A DNA stretch of 64,000 bases. It comes from Lepus europaeus. Its lineage: Eukaryota; Chordata; Mammalia; Lagomorpha; Leporidae. Where the stretch lies: assembly GCF_033115175.1 (NCBI RefSeq), contig NC_084839.1, positions 43,261,501-43,325,500 on the forward strand, read 5' to 3'. The notes below the pieces were generated by a model. The model saw nothing but the letters and a program-made list of their open reading frames with translations. It had not been told where the DNA came from and ran no database searches. The translations under genes were made by a program, and so were the position numbers. This document shows, one piece after another, positions 48,603-59,654 of this stretch; the stretch's first letter is position 1, and each line of letters opens with the position of its first letter.

Positions 48603-48893
48603 TTAATCTAATATTATTGTTACTATGCATTTGAGACGCAGAATACACATAGAGGGAGGCTGGCTCACACTCCAAATGCCTGCAGCAGCCAGGGCTGGGA
48701 GGCAGAGCCAGGAGCCCAGGACTCAATCCAGGTCTCCCAGGAGGGTAGCAGAAGCTCAGTCACTTGGGCCATCACCGGTTATCCCTCAGGGTCCACATTA
48801 GCAGGGAGCTGGAAGCAGGAGCCAGAGGCAGGTGTCAAGCCCAGGCACTTAGGTGACACGTGACTGTCCTAACCGTGTGTCGCTGTCAGGCCA
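48603..48893 (-). mobile_element. CSINE, old copy
   Basis: 'gcatttgagacgcagaatac' at the tail end, 'aatccaggtctcccaggagg' in the middle, and a degenerate head near 48885. Confidence 0.75.
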
Positions 48894-49013
48894 CTCACTC
48901 ACTCACCCCAAGAAGGGATTTTTAAGGAGTTGAGTCTGTCCTGTTTCCACAGGCTCCACAGCCACAGATTCAACCAACCACGGATCAAAAACAGTTTTCC
49001 GAAAATCGTGTCT

Positions 49014-49312
49014 GGGAGCAGACATCTGGTGTAGTGGTTAGGGTGCCTCAGAGAACACCCACCCCTGCCACTGAATGCCTGGGTTCCAGGCCCTGCTCCG
49101 CTCCGTCCAACCTCCTGCTCTTGAGTACCCTGGAGGGCAGCAGGTGCTACTCACGAAGTTGGGTCCCTGCCACCTGTGTGGGAGACCCAGCGGAGTTCCC
49201 TGCTCCAGGCTTTGGCCTGGCCTGGCCCCAGGTGTTGTGGACGTTTGGGAAGTGAACTAGTGAATGAGAGAGTTCTGTCTGTCTCTCTGACCCTCTCCCT
49301 TTCAAATTATTT
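49014..49312 (+). mobile_element. CSINE, old copy inside the Tigger-like element
   Basis: 'atctggtgtagtggttaggg' head, 'gtgtgggagacccagcggag' middle and a CCTTTCAAATTATTT tail, which was itself hit by the next CSINE. Confidence 0.8.
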
Positions 49313-49631
49313 ATTTATTTTTTATTTATTTGACAGGTAGAGATGTAGACAGTGAGAGAGACAGAGAGAATGGTCTTCCTTCTGTTGGTTCACCCCCCAA
49401 ATGGCTGCTATGGCCAGCACTGCGCTGCTCCGAAGCCAGGAGCCAGGTGCTTCCTCCTAGTGTCCCATGCAGGTGCAGGGGCCCAAGCACTTGGGCCATC
49501 TTCCACTGCCCTCCTGGGCCACAGCAGAGAGCTGGACTGCAAAAGGAGCAGCCGGGACTAGAACCCTGCACCCATGTGGGATGCTGGTGCTGCAGGTGGA
49601 GGATTAACCAAGTGAGCCTGGCGCCGGTCCC
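49313..49631 (-). mobile_element. CSINE inserted in the tail of another CSINE
   Basis: Inverse copy with target duplication TCAAATTATTT at 49302-49312 and 49632-49642. Head at right: CCTGGCGCCGGTCC. Confidence 0.94.
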
Positions 49632-51713
49632 TCAAATTATTTTTTTTAAAAAATCAGAAAATTTTTAAAAATGTGTCTGTACTAAATATGTTCAGCCTTT
49701 TTTCCTTGTCAGTATTCCCTAAACAATACAGGGTAACAACTATTCATTTAGCATTTGCACTGTGTTAGGAAGCACAGGCAATCTAGAGCGGATTTAAAGT
49801 GATGAGAGGACTGCATAGGTGATGTGCAGACACTACACCTTGCTATATAGGGACATCCTTGGGCGTCCTGGAACCAGTCCCCCCAAGGGAAGGCTGTCTT
49901 ATAAAATTTCACCTTTCACTTAAATTTTAAAAATAAGATGATATGAATGCATAAGAAAAATAAACTACGGAGCAAAACTCTCAACATGACCAAATCATAC
50001 TCTGTAGGAACCACTTGAATTTGCTAAACCCACTTTCATAAAATCATCTCTCCAGAAAGCGCACACACTCCATTTCTCCAGGCACCAAGACACGCGGAGT
50101 GACTATGAAAGACGCTTTCCTAGGCCTGTAGTGAGGGAGCTGGCCTCTCTCATAGGTCACGGCGTGTTGCTTTTCTCAGGTGTATTAATAAGAAACCCTC
50201 AGAGCATCTTTTCCAGTTTGGTTGCAGATGGAAACGATCGCATGTCGCCAAGTGTTTCCAGTCTCTGCAAACCTCATGGGTTTGGAGCCTTCTCATCCGC
50301 CCACAGGTGCTGGGCTTGAAAGGTCGATCCGAAACAGGTTGATCCAGCCTGACCTGAAACAGGCTCAGCACGCAGGCTGCAGGGCCGCCCACCGCCAGCT
50401 TCCCACGGAGCTGCCAAGAGTACTGCCCCAGTCCCGCCACCACCACTTGGTCCCGCCATCGGCTCACACTTGTGCGCTCGCTTGAAACTCACACTGTTGC
50501 CTCCACGCAGCAGATGAGAGAGTAAGGCTCAACGGGGCGAGAAGCCAGCGAGTGGGCGCCTCATGTGGGAGCCAGGGCCAGGCACCGACCTCGCTTCCTG
50601 GTGCTGGAAAGATGCAATACTTAGCTCTCAGCTCTTTTCTTTAAAATCACAAGCTGAAGGCAACCTAGACAGAGCACTAGGTCTGTCCCCTTGCATCCCA
50701 GGCACGAACAGCTTTCAGTGGATCCTAGTAAAGAAAGGGCCAGAAATACATTTGTGGCCCCAAATGTCTAAACAGACACAGAAAACCCAAGCGGTAAGGA
50801 ACAGAAGCTGAAATTACTGCACGGGGGTGCGGGTGAGGGCGAAATTACTCAGTACGCTGCCTGTGGCGGGCAGGAGTCCACTGCCTGGAGAGGAAGACTC
50901 CTGGGTGGGGGTGGGCACGGGGACACGCTGGGCACCACAGCTCCGGGAATTCAGGAGGAGGCCAGCGGCAGGGCCCACCAGCTCGGGAAGGGCTAGAGTG
51001 AGCACTGCTACACAGGTTTGGAAGAGAAGGGAGACGCACCTGCTGCCGGATGGAATGGCGGCCCCCAGGCAGGGCTCCAGAGTTACTGCCACTGGGGAAA
51101 TAAAACTTGGCCGCACCTGGGAAGTCCCCCTTGGGACCCTTGGTTTCTGCAGAAGGACAGTGTAGCCATCTGGGGTTCCCAGGAGGCTGCAGTGTGGGCA
51201 GGGCCACAGCGAGTGATCTCAAACCTGCCCCTCCAAAAAAGGGGCAGTTTTTACCGGCGCCCATGTGCCAGGGATGCCTGGGGAACCCAGCCCTGCCTGG
51301 GTGCTCAGTGCCCTGCTCTCTCTTTCCCAGGGACCCGCAGCAGCAGCAGTGGCCCCAGGATTGCCTGAAACAGCGCTTCTGACCAGGAACTCGGGCCCCA
51401 GGTCTGAGCCACTGCCCCCTCTGCTCATCTTGGCTGTGATGCTCAATTACGCTGGCAGGTAACCAATACACCACGCCACCATGATGCTATTATGTTTCAT
51501 CTAAATTGATGCTGGATGGGTTTCTGTTGCTTGCAACTGAAAAAAAAAAATTCTTAACACATTTTCTCTTTCCTGCTCCAAGATACTATTACAAGAAAGA
51601 AGCTCACGGTGGGACACTCACCCTCCCTGGATGGCCCACCCGTGACTCCATACATGTCATCCTACATGAATCCAGTGGACAAGGTGCATGAGCTTTTTTT
51701 AAGAAGCAAAGTT

Positions 51714-52064
51714 GGGCCGGCGACGCGGCTCAACAGGATAATCCTCTGCCTTGCGGCGCCAGCACACCAGGTTCTAGTCCCAATCGGGGCGCCAGATTCT
51801 GTCCCGGTTGCCCCTCTTCCAGGCCAGCTCTCTGCTGTGGCCCGGGAGTGCAGTAGAGGATGGCCCAAGTGCTTGGGCCCTGCACCCACATGGGAGACCA
51901 GGAGAAGCACCTGGCTCCTGGCTTCGGATCAGCACGAAACGCCGGCCACAGCGGCCATTGGATGGTGAACCAACGGAAAAGGAAGACCTTTCTCTCTGTC
52001 TCTCTCTCTCTCACTGTCCACTCTGCCTGTCAAAAATTTAAAAAAAAAAATTTAAAAAAAAAAA
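51714..52064 (+). mobile_element. CSINE, young subfamily
   Basis: GGGCCGGCGACGCGGCTCAA head, extended double-B-box arrangement, duplicated AAGAAGCAAAGTT at 51701-51713 and 52065-52077. Confidence 0.97.
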
Positions 52065-52082
52065 AAGAAGCAAAGTTTCCAG

Positions 52083-52398
52083 AAACTGGCATTATGATGT
52101 AGCAAGTAAAGCCACCACTTGCAACACCCATCCCCTATGGGTGCCAGTTTGTGTCCCAGCTGCTCCACTTCTGATCCAGCTCCCTGCTAATGGCCTGGGA
52201 AACACAGCAGATGGACCAAGAGTTTGGGCCCCTGCCACCCACTTGGGAGACCTGGATGGAGCTCTTGGCTTTGGCCTAGCCCACAGCTGACTGTTGACGC
52301 CGTCTGGGGAGTGACCAAATGGATGGAAGACCTCTCTCTGTCTCTGTCTCTCCCTCTCTGTATAGCTCTTTCAAATAAATAAGGGAAAAAAAAACAAA
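52083..52398 (+). mobile_element. CSINE, older copy
   Basis: 'aactggcattatgatgtagc' head, 'gctgctccacttctgatcca' middle, CTTTCAAATAAATAAGGG tail. It lies immediately after the young copy. Confidence 0.88.
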
Positions 52399-52629
52399 AC
52401 TTTCCATATTGGATATTTTTTTCTTAAAATCTGAGCATATCTGCTGCTGAATTTGAAATGCTTGCTTTTTCTCAGTTTCTTTGAGGAGACTGAGACAGGA
52501 GCTACTTTAAGCATCTTATATTCCAGATTCCATGCAGGCAGAAATGAATTTTCCTCTTAATTCAATCCGACCATGTTTCTAAATTATTTTTCTGCTCTTC
52601 ATGGAATTTTAAACTCTTTGCTTAGTTAC

Positions 52630-52867
52630 TTTTATGTTTATGTATGTATTTATTTGAAAGGCAGAGTGACAGAGAGAGAAAGACATTTTCCATCTGCCGG
52701 TTCACTTCTCAAATGCGCCCTAACAGCCAGGGCTGGGCCAGGCCAAAGCCAGGACTGAAACTCCATTCAGGTCTCCCACGTGGGTGGCAGGGACCAAGGA
52801 CTTGAGCCATCACCTGCTGCCCCTAGAGTGCCCATTAGCAGGAAGGCGGATCCTGAGTGGAGGTGGG
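52630..52867 (-). mobile_element. CSINE, head missing
   Basis: TTTATGTTTATGTATGTATT, 'tttgaaaggcagagtgacag' and 'tcaggtctcccacgtgggtg'; it stops at GGATCCTGAGTGGAGGTGG where the next CSINE begins. Confidence 0.82.
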
Positions 52868-53113
52868 GGACCGGCCTCGTGGCTCAGCAGGTTAAGCTGC
52901 CGCCTGCTCCACCAGCATACCCCATGGGCAACAGTCAAGTCCCAGCTGCTCCCTGCTAATGCTCCCAGGAAAGAAGCAGAAGATGGCCCAAGTGCTTGGG
53001 CCCCTGTCATCCACGTGGGAGACCCACATGAAATCCCAGGCTCCTGGTTCGGGACGTAAACTAGAGGATGTAAGCTCTCTCTCTGTAGCTTTGCCTTTCA
53101 AATCAATCAATCA
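52868..53113 (+). mobile_element. CSINE, abutting the previous inverse copy
   Basis: GGGACCGGCCTCGTGGCTCA head, 'gaagatggcccaagtgcttg' middle, TTTGCCTTTCAAATCAATCA tail. The two copies form an inverted, head-adjacent pair. Confidence 0.88.
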
Positions 53114-53389
53114 TTCTGTGGAACTCCTAACTATGAGGGGTCACGGGAGACCCAACCTCCTGGGACTCGCTGAGCCCCCATGAGGCGGTGGCAGTGGGAC
53201 GACTTTGATGGAAGCAACAAAATGTTCTCACGCTGAGTATTCTGCAGGCTCCTTTCCTGCAACATGATCTACTGGCCGCCTTTGAAAATTACATTTTGAA
53301 AAATTAGAAAAGTAATGGGAGAGAAAGGAGACAAATTGCCACCTTTAGTCAGTGCACAGCCACTGTGAGCGTGTTGGTGCATTTCAGTT

Positions 53390-53830
53390 TATTTCTACAC
53401 ACTCTTTGTCTTACACTACTTTAATCATAATATACATATCGATTTTTCACCTGCATGTTTCATTGCATATTACATCGTAAACACTGCTGGTGCTATTTTG
53501 TGATTTTCACAGTAATTGTTTAAATGACTGCAAAACATTCCTTTGAGTGAATACTTAATAGTTTTTTTTCAAAATGATTTCCCTTCTGTTGGGCACTGAA
53601 TTGTTTCTGTTGTTCCCTTGCTGTTACAAATAATCCCTTAACGGTACCTCTGTCGAGCTGAATATCTGTATTCAAGACAGTTATGTTGGGAGGGTTTTCT
53701 CCAAGAGGAATTAGTAGACTAGAAGAGAGAGACCCCCCCCACACACACACACACACACATACACAAACGCACTTCTGACAGTGTGGAACAAATTGTCAAA
53801 TGGCCTGTATACACCCACCAGCAATCTACA
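53390..53830 (-). mobile_element. old L1 fragment, antisense
   Basis: 'gttgggcactgaattgtttc', 'ttgctgttacaaataatccc', a GTTTTCTCCAAGAGGAATTA segment and 'caaattgtcaaatggcctgt' follow the reverse of old L1M elements (GTTGGACATTTAGGTTGTTT ... TTACAAATAATGC ... CCAAATTGCCCTCC). A C/(CA)n tract at 53733-53759 lies inside. Confidence 0.55.
53733..53759 (+). repeat. C8 plus (AC)n microsatellite
   Basis: Eight C followed by about 9 AC units. Confidence 0.9.
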
Positions 53831-55057
53831 AGAGAAGCACTGGTCTCTATGGGCCACACAGCGGGAGCTATGGAGAACATAAGTTTAGAAACAGAATTTT
53901 CCTCGCGCCTCCTAATCCTAACAGGAGTTAGAAATAAAGTCATCAGGAGCGCCCGTGTGTTGGAAGAAACTGTGCAGAATATCCTATATCCATGATGCCC
54001 GTCATCTGAAACACACTCAGGAGGGAATAAAATCACGCAGATGTTAGAGCAGGAGCCTTATGTGGGTTACTTATAAAAAGCAGTACAGATCTTTTAAAGG
54101 GGAGGGGAAACCGCAAGTGACCAGTTTTCCTGTGTCCTGTTCTCTTGGAGCAGAGAGAGTTTCGTTGTGATTTCATTTGCCTCTTGAAAAGCACTGTGGT
54201 AGGAGGGAGCTGCACCCTTTGGTCCTGGCATTCCTGAGATGTGGCCGTTAGCAAGGTGCTGAGTGCAAGGGGTGGTTGGTAGGAATTGCCAATGTGATTT
54301 TCCCTGTGCATGAAAACGGCCCTTTTTACTTATTGTCAAAGATGTCCTCTGGCCATACCCCAAATACACCCATAAATACTCTCCTCGTTGTCTTTCCTGT
54401 GGATAAAATAATGATTACTGATTATTTCAGCAAGAACAGAACAGCCAGTCAGTATGCCACCTTGAATGGGTAACTGGAAGATTGAAAAAATATTTGCCAA
54501 CCGGACAAACCCCATACCAACTGCTTTTCCTGAAAGCCACCACATTCTGGACTCAAAATGTAATTCATGAACCAAATCTCTGATGCAAACAAGAAGGTTG
54601 CATGGTGTTGGTTTGTGTTAAGCAATTGTTAACATCTCCTCCACTTTGAGGGGCCCTTGGGCACACAAGGTCCTAGAGGACTTTTAAGTTCAAAGTCAAC
54701 GTACTTTTTACAACTGAAAAACCACATAGGAATCTGCTAACCCTTCATGCAGTTACTATTCATTTTTAATAGGCTGCTCTTTGGGACTGTACACATAACT
54801 GATTAACAGATTCTGATGGAAAGAGAGGAGGAGAGGTGTGCACCTGCATGTATGTGGCATAACCTTGTCCTCAAGAGCGGTTAAAGGGGCTTGGTGAACG
54901 TCTATAGGTCTATATGGTAGGTCAGACCCAAAAGGTGCTTCTAGGTTTTACATAGACCAACAACGAGGCAACCTGTCTAAAGTCAACAGGGCTCAAATGG
55001 TACCCGGACCTCACCATGCAACCACAGACAAAGCGCACTGGAGAAAAACTAAGACAT

Positions 55058-55122
55058 TAAAAAAAAGAAAGAAAGAAGAAGGGGAGGAAGAGGAAAAGGA
55101 AGAAGAGGAAAGAAGGAAAGAC
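55058..55122 (+). repeat. polypurine tract
   Basis: A/G only for ~65 bases (AAAAAAAAGAAAGAAAGAAG, then GAGGAAGAGGAAAAGGAAGA type). Confidence 0.85.
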
Positions 55123-55128
55123 GATGCC

Positions 55129-55440
55129 ACTGCCTGGCATCGTGGCACAGCGGTGAAGCCATTGCCTGTATGCCAGCATCTCATGTGAGCACCCGTTGGA
55201 GTCCCAGCTGCTCCCCTTCCAATCCAGCTCTGTGCTGGTGTGCCTGGGAAACAGCAGAAGATGGCCCAAGTGTTGGTGTCCCTGCCACTCACATGGGAGA
55301 CCTGCATGGAGTGCCTGGCTCCCTGCGGTCAGCCTGGCCTGGCTTAGGCCATTGTGGCCATTGTGGGGGTGAACTAATGCATGGAAGACCTTTCTCTTTG
55401 TCTCTCCCTCACTCTGTCTGTAACTCTCTCTAAAAAACAA
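55129..55440 (+). mobile_element. CSINE between two polypurine tracts
   Basis: 'tggcatcgtggcacagcggt' head, 'gttggagtcccagctgctcc' B box region, 'tgtaactctctctaaaaaac' tail merging into the microsatellite. Confidence 0.88.
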
Positions 55441-55562
55441 AAAGAAGGAAGGGAGGGAGGGAGGGAGGGAGGGAGGGAGGGAGGGAGGAAGGAAGGAAGG
55501 AAGGAAGGAAGGAAGGAAGAAAGAAAGAAAGAAAGAAGAAAGAAAGAAAGAAGAAAGAAGGA

Positions 55563-55616
<54 letters not shown>

Positions 55617-55622
55617 AAGAGA
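55441..55622 (+). repeat. compound GGGA/GGAA/GAAA microsatellite
   Basis: A ~180-base pure polypurine strand with ordered blocks, (GGGA)n then (GGAA)n then (GAAA)n. It starts in the A-rich tail of the preceding CSINE. It produces artificial Ser/Phe- or Lys/Glu/Arg-rich open frames. Confidence 0.95.
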
Positions 55623-55660
55623 ATACCAAACCTCCACCCAACAGACGGTTGGACAGAAAG

Positions 55661-56273
55661 TACAATCATCCCTTGGTATCCAAGAGGGACTGGTTCCAGG
55701 ACTCCTGTGGATACCAAAGTCAGCAGATGCTTAACTCCCTCGTATAAAATGGCACAGCATCTGCCATTTCATGGTGTTTATAACCCACGCACATCCTCCC
55801 ATATACATTTATCTATTTATTTATTTAAGAGGTGGAGTTACAGACAGAGAGAGAGACAGAAAGGTCTTCCATCCGCTGGTTCACTCCCCAAATGGCCACG
55901 ATGGCTGGAGCTAGGCAGATCCGAAAGCAGGAATGAGGGGCTTCATCTGGGTTACTGAGATGGGTGCAGAGGCCCAAGGACTTGGGTCATCTTCCTCTGC
56001 TTTCCCAGGACATAGAAGAGAGCTGGGTCAGAAGTGGAGCAGCCGGGACATGAACTGGCACCTATTTGGGATTCTGGTGCCACAGGCAGAGGCTTAGCCC
56101 ACTATGCCAGCCACCTCCCATATACATTGACCCATCTCTAGATTGTTCATGCTACCTAGCACAATGTAAATGCTAAGTAAATAGTTGCTATACTGTATTG
56201 TTCAAGGAATCAATCTGTACATGTTCAGTGCAGATGCAATTAAAAAACATTCCCAAGTCACATTGGTTGAATC
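55661..56273 (+). mobile_element. Tigger-like DNA transposon, split by a CSINE
   Basis: 'atcatcccttggtatccaag', 'ctggttccaggactcctgtg', 'acccacgcacatcctcccat', then after the CSINE 'tagcacaatgtaaatgctaa', 'gttgctatactgtattgttc', 'ctgtacatgttcagtgcaga' and 'cattggttgaatcc'. Same family as 48944-49892 but inverted. The right terminus is replaced by a CSINE head fragment at 56274. Confidence 0.78.
55810..56113 (-). mobile_element. CSINE in the Tigger-like element
   Basis: Perfect 15-base duplication CCTCCCATATACATT at 55795-55809 and 56114-56128. Inverse copy from TATCTATTTATTTATTTAAG to CACTATGCCAGC. Confidence 0.95.
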
Positions 56274-56330
56274 CATATGGGACACTGGGCTGCAGGCAGA
56301 GGCTTAGCCACTGTGCCACAGCGCTGGCCC
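56274..56330 (-). mobile_element. CSINE head fragment
   Basis: CATATGGGACACTGGGCTGC, then GAGGCTTAGCCACTGTGCCA and CAGCGCTGGCCC: the 5' ~57 bases of an inverse CSINE with no body or tail. Confidence 0.8.
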
Positions 56331-56543
56331 TTGTAAAACTTTGTAAAATAGGTTTGGCCATATGTATCAAGAATGCATGCAGAATTTCTGCCTAGTAAAT
56401 TCCACTTGTAACAATCTATACAAAATGATTCTCAAATTTAGGAAAGATGTTATGCGCTGAGTCTTACCGCCACATTTGTATTTTTATCTGCATACCAATG
56501 TTCTTGCACAATAAAGCTGTATATAAAAGCAAATGATGTCTTT

Positions 56544-56636
56544 TTTTTTCTTTCTCTTTTTTTTACTTAGTAAATATAAATTTCCAAAGTACCATTTATG
56601 GATTACAATGGCTCCCCCCACCATAATTTCCCTCCC
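56544..56636 (-). mobile_element. short 5'-truncated L1 insertion, recent
   Basis: T-rich start, then 'acttagtaaatataaatttc', 'caaagtaccatttatggatt' and 'caccataatttccctccca', the reverse of a young rabbit-type L1 3' end. A perfect 16-base target duplication AGCAAATGATGTCTTT lies at 56528-56543 and 56637-56652. Confidence 0.88.
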
Positions 56637-56705
56637 AGCAAATGATGTCTTTACACAAAATGATTCTTGCATGAATGCCACCATTACAAAATGATGTCTC
56701 AAAAT

Positions 56706-56965
56706 CGGCATGCAGCCTGGTGATTAAGACAATTGCATCCCATGTCAGAACACCTGGGTTCAAGGTTCTGACTCCTGACCCCAGGTCTTCCTAACTCAGG
56801 CCCTTGAAAGCCACGCTGACAGCTCGAGAGTCTCTGCCACTCGCGTCAGGCCTGGCTTCACTTCCCAGCACAGCCCAGCCCGGGCCACTGTAGGCACCGG
56901 GGAAGTGAACTAGCAGATCGGAGCTTGCTCAAGCGCACTCTCTCTCTGCCCTACTTCAGTCAACA
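56706..56965 (+). mobile_element. CSINE-like, very decayed
   Basis: 'gcagcctggtgattaagaca' head, 'cacctgggttcaaggttctg', 'ccggggaagtgaactagcag'. Insertions and deletions obscure the middle. Confidence 0.6.
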
Positions 56966-57442
56966 GCTCTCTCCAACTACCCCTCCCTATGTAGCACTGA
57001 CATCCACCGCTGGGACAGGTGGGTGTCTTTGTGCGTTAGTATCTCTCTCTCCCTCATTATTCAGGGATTATCCAGTAATACATCCGATGCAAATCCACTT
57101 CAAAGCAAAAATGCAGATTTTATTCAAGAATGCAAGGCTTTTAAGAAGCAGATGAAAGGGATGGAGGAGCACCTAAAACACGGGAAGAACCTTTGATGAA
57201 CCAGTGTGGAGCCAGCAAGGTCTGATTAGTAAAGGAAAGACAGGTGAGGACTGCGACACTATTGGCACTTCAGGAAAAAATGCTTGAAAAGATCAAAAAA
57301 TCCAGAGCTACACCCTTGGGAAAAGTGCTGAAGCTTCAACTATTTTTCTTCTGAAATTCGCCCTCTGTGATTTCACTGGTTCAAATGTGAAGTGGAGGAT
57401 GTCCCTGTACTGTCATAAAATATTGTAAGCAGAACCCACGCT

Positions 57443-57720
57443 GGAGCGAGTGTTTGGCCTCGTGGCTAAGGTACCCACGCACTACATGAAGCGCCTGGCT
57501 TTGCCGCCTGCCTGCTGCTCCGGACTCCAGCTTCCCATGCGGACCCCGGGAGGCAGCAGCAATGGCTCACATTCTTGGGTTTCATGTTGCCCACGTGGGA
57601 GACCTGGACGGAGACAGACCCCAGCTCTTGGCATTCAGGGAGTGAACAATGCATGGGAACAGTCTCTATGTCTCTGTCTCTCTCTGCCACATAAAATTTT
57701 TAAGCATCTTTTAATTCAAA
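57443..57720 (+). mobile_element. CSINE, decayed copy
   Basis: 'gtgtttggcctcgtggctaa' head, 'cacgtgggagacctggacgg' middle, 'agggagtgaacaatgcatgg', CT-rich end. Confidence 0.72.
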
Positions 57721-58099
57721 AGAAAAGAAAAAAAAATTCTAAAATCAACACTATCTCTTTTTTTAATCTGAGAGTTACTGTGTAGCTGCAGTTATAGTGT
57801 GTTAATAGTTGAAGGGCCAAATGAACTTTACTGAAATTTGATTCCATTGAAAGTGGGTTCACCTTAATAGGCCTCTTTGGGAATCAAATTATACTTGAAA
57901 AATGAAGATTCCTGTACATGGAATAACTGAAAACAAAATTAATCATCAATTAGGGAATGACTAAATAAATTAGGATAGCATAACTTGATTATTTTCCCAG
58001 TAAAAATAAAGCTTTAGAATTTTTAATACCATGAATGTAAAAGATATACTAAGCAAAAAAAAAATTATGCTGTACCTGATTGCAATTGTTTATTTTTTT

Positions 58100-58397
58100 A
58101 AATTAATTTATTTATTTGAAAGGCAGAGTTAGAGAGAGAAACAGGGACAGAGAAGAGAAAGATCTTCCATCTGATGGCCACACAGCCAGCCAGGGCTGGG
58201 TCAGGCCAAAGCCAGGAGCCTAGAGCTACTTCTGGGTCTCCCATTTCGGTGGCAGAAGCCCAAGCACTTTGGGCCATCTTCTACTGCTTCCCCAGATGCA
58301 TTAGTAGGAAGCAGGATCAGAAATAGAGCAGCAGGGACATAAACCAATGCCCAAATTGGACACTGGTGCTGTAGGCGGCAGCTTAGCCAGCCCCTGC
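58100..58397 (-). mobile_element. CSINE
   Basis: TTAATTTATTTATTTGAAAG, then GCAGAGTTAGAGAGAGAAAC, 'gggccatcttctactgcttc' and a shortened head CGGCAGCTTAGCCAGCCCC. Confidence 0.88.
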
Positions 58398-58559
58398 AAT
58401 TTTTTTTATTGCAGAGAAAAAGAAAATGATCTTAATTAGTTGTATATGAATAATGAGAAATTTCATATATTTTTATTTATTTAATTCTACCCTAATTTGA
58501 AAACTTCATGTTTAATTATATTAAGTTGATGGAGAAATTAGAGTTTTAAGAAGGTAACG

Positions 58560-58850
58560 GGGTGGGAAGGCAGGTGTTTGGGGTGCAGTCACAGTCACCA
58601 CTTGGGTCTCCATATCAGAGGGCCTGGCTGGAGTCCTGGCTGCTGTGCCTCCCACCCAGCCTCCCGCTGATGTACATCTGGGAACCAGACACTTGTGTCC
58701 CTGTCGCCCAGGGTGGAGACCATGATCGAACTCCAGCTCTGGCATCAGCCTGGCCCAACCCTGGCTGTTGCAGTCATTTGAGGAGTGAAACAATAGATGG
58801 CAAGTCTCTGTCTCTCTGCCTTACTCATAAAATGAAAAACAAATTTGTAG
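58560..58850 (+). mobile_element. CSINE, decayed copy
   Basis: 'gcaggtgtttggggtgcagt' head, 'ggagtcctggctgctgtgcc', 'ttgaggagtgaaacaataga', 'ctctgtctctctgccttact'. Confidence 0.68.
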
Positions 58851-59159
58851 AACAAAAAGCAGAATTGGTGACAAAAGCTTTCCAATGAAAAACAGAAGTC
58901 TCTGGTTCTACCCCCTTTCCAAGTCCATTCCCTGAGACAACGTTTTTTCCCCAGGTTGTATAACATGTAGCGACAAATAAGGAACATTATTATTTCACTG
59001 AAATAATACTAAACTGATGCATTCGCACAATTAGAGCTCTTAGAAACATGTTTTATGCATCTCTTTAGAGAATCTAAAACAACTATGTTTAACAGCTAGC
59101 AGTTCTCCAGCAGTTATCTTCTTATAGCAAATAATATGCTCTTATTGTTATTTTTTAAT

Positions 59160-59218
59160 TTATATATTTGTAAAACTTATTTGAAAGGCAGAGTGACAGA
59201 GAAAAGGGAGAAGCAGAA

Positions 59219-59254
<36 letters not shown>

Positions 59255-59537
59255 AGAATCTTCCTTCCAGTGGTTCACTCCCCAAATGCCCCCAAGAGCC
59301 TGGTTGGGCCAAGCTGAGTCCAGGAGCAGGGAACTCCAGCCTGGTCTCATGTGGGTCGCAGGGGTCCAAGTACCTGGGCCACCTTGCACTGCTTTTCTAG
59401 GTGCAGCAGCAGAAAGTTGGATTGGAAACGTGACTCAAATGGACTCATAGCAGCGAGGACTCAAACCCGCCCTCAGATATGGGATGCTAACATTACAAGC
59501 GGAGGCTTAACCCTCTGTGCCACCACTGCCTACCCCT
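59160..59537 (-). mobile_element. CSINE
   Basis: TTATTTGAAAGGCAGAGTGA, an expanded GA tract at 59220-59260, 'ccagtggttcactccccaaa', and head 'accctctgtgccaccactgc'. Confidence 0.88.
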
Positions 59538-59654
59538 GATTTCTTTTCTTACATAGCCTTTTGTTTTATCTGGAGTTAATTACTGCCTTGTTTTTTCACT
59601 TGAACATTTTGCTTACATACTTTTTAAATTTTTTCCCATCATGAGTTGTCCCTT

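Larger units (their letters stand above)
48944..49892 (-). mobile_element. Tigger-like DNA transposon, split by two CSINEs
   Basis: Left piece 48944-49013: 'cagattcaaccaaccacgga' then TCAAAAACAG. Right piece 49655-49892: 'tgtctgtactaaatatgttc', 'cctaaacaatacagggtaac', 'gcatttgcactgtgttagga' and 'ctggaaccagtccccccaag'. This is the non-autonomous TcMar-Tigger type with terminal GGTATCC/GGATACC and internal GATTCAACCAACC landmarks, in reverse order to the copy at 55661-56273. Confidence 0.72.

Noticed and set aside
50845-51474. 209-aa - strand frame in a GC-rich block of the STPG4 intron
   Set aside because: No STPG repeat or other domain is visible and no acceptor/donor pair of phase 0 fits; probably chance.
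53719-54369. - strand frames of 91-105 aa as earlier STPG4 exons
   Set aside because: No PGPGxY motif, no matching splice sites, and partly an old L1 fragment plus a CA repeat.
55057-55665. 202-aa Ser/Phe-rich frame (-) and the Lys/Glu/Arg-rich frame (+)
   Set aside because: Both are translations of the GGAA/GAAA microsatellite and a CSINE.
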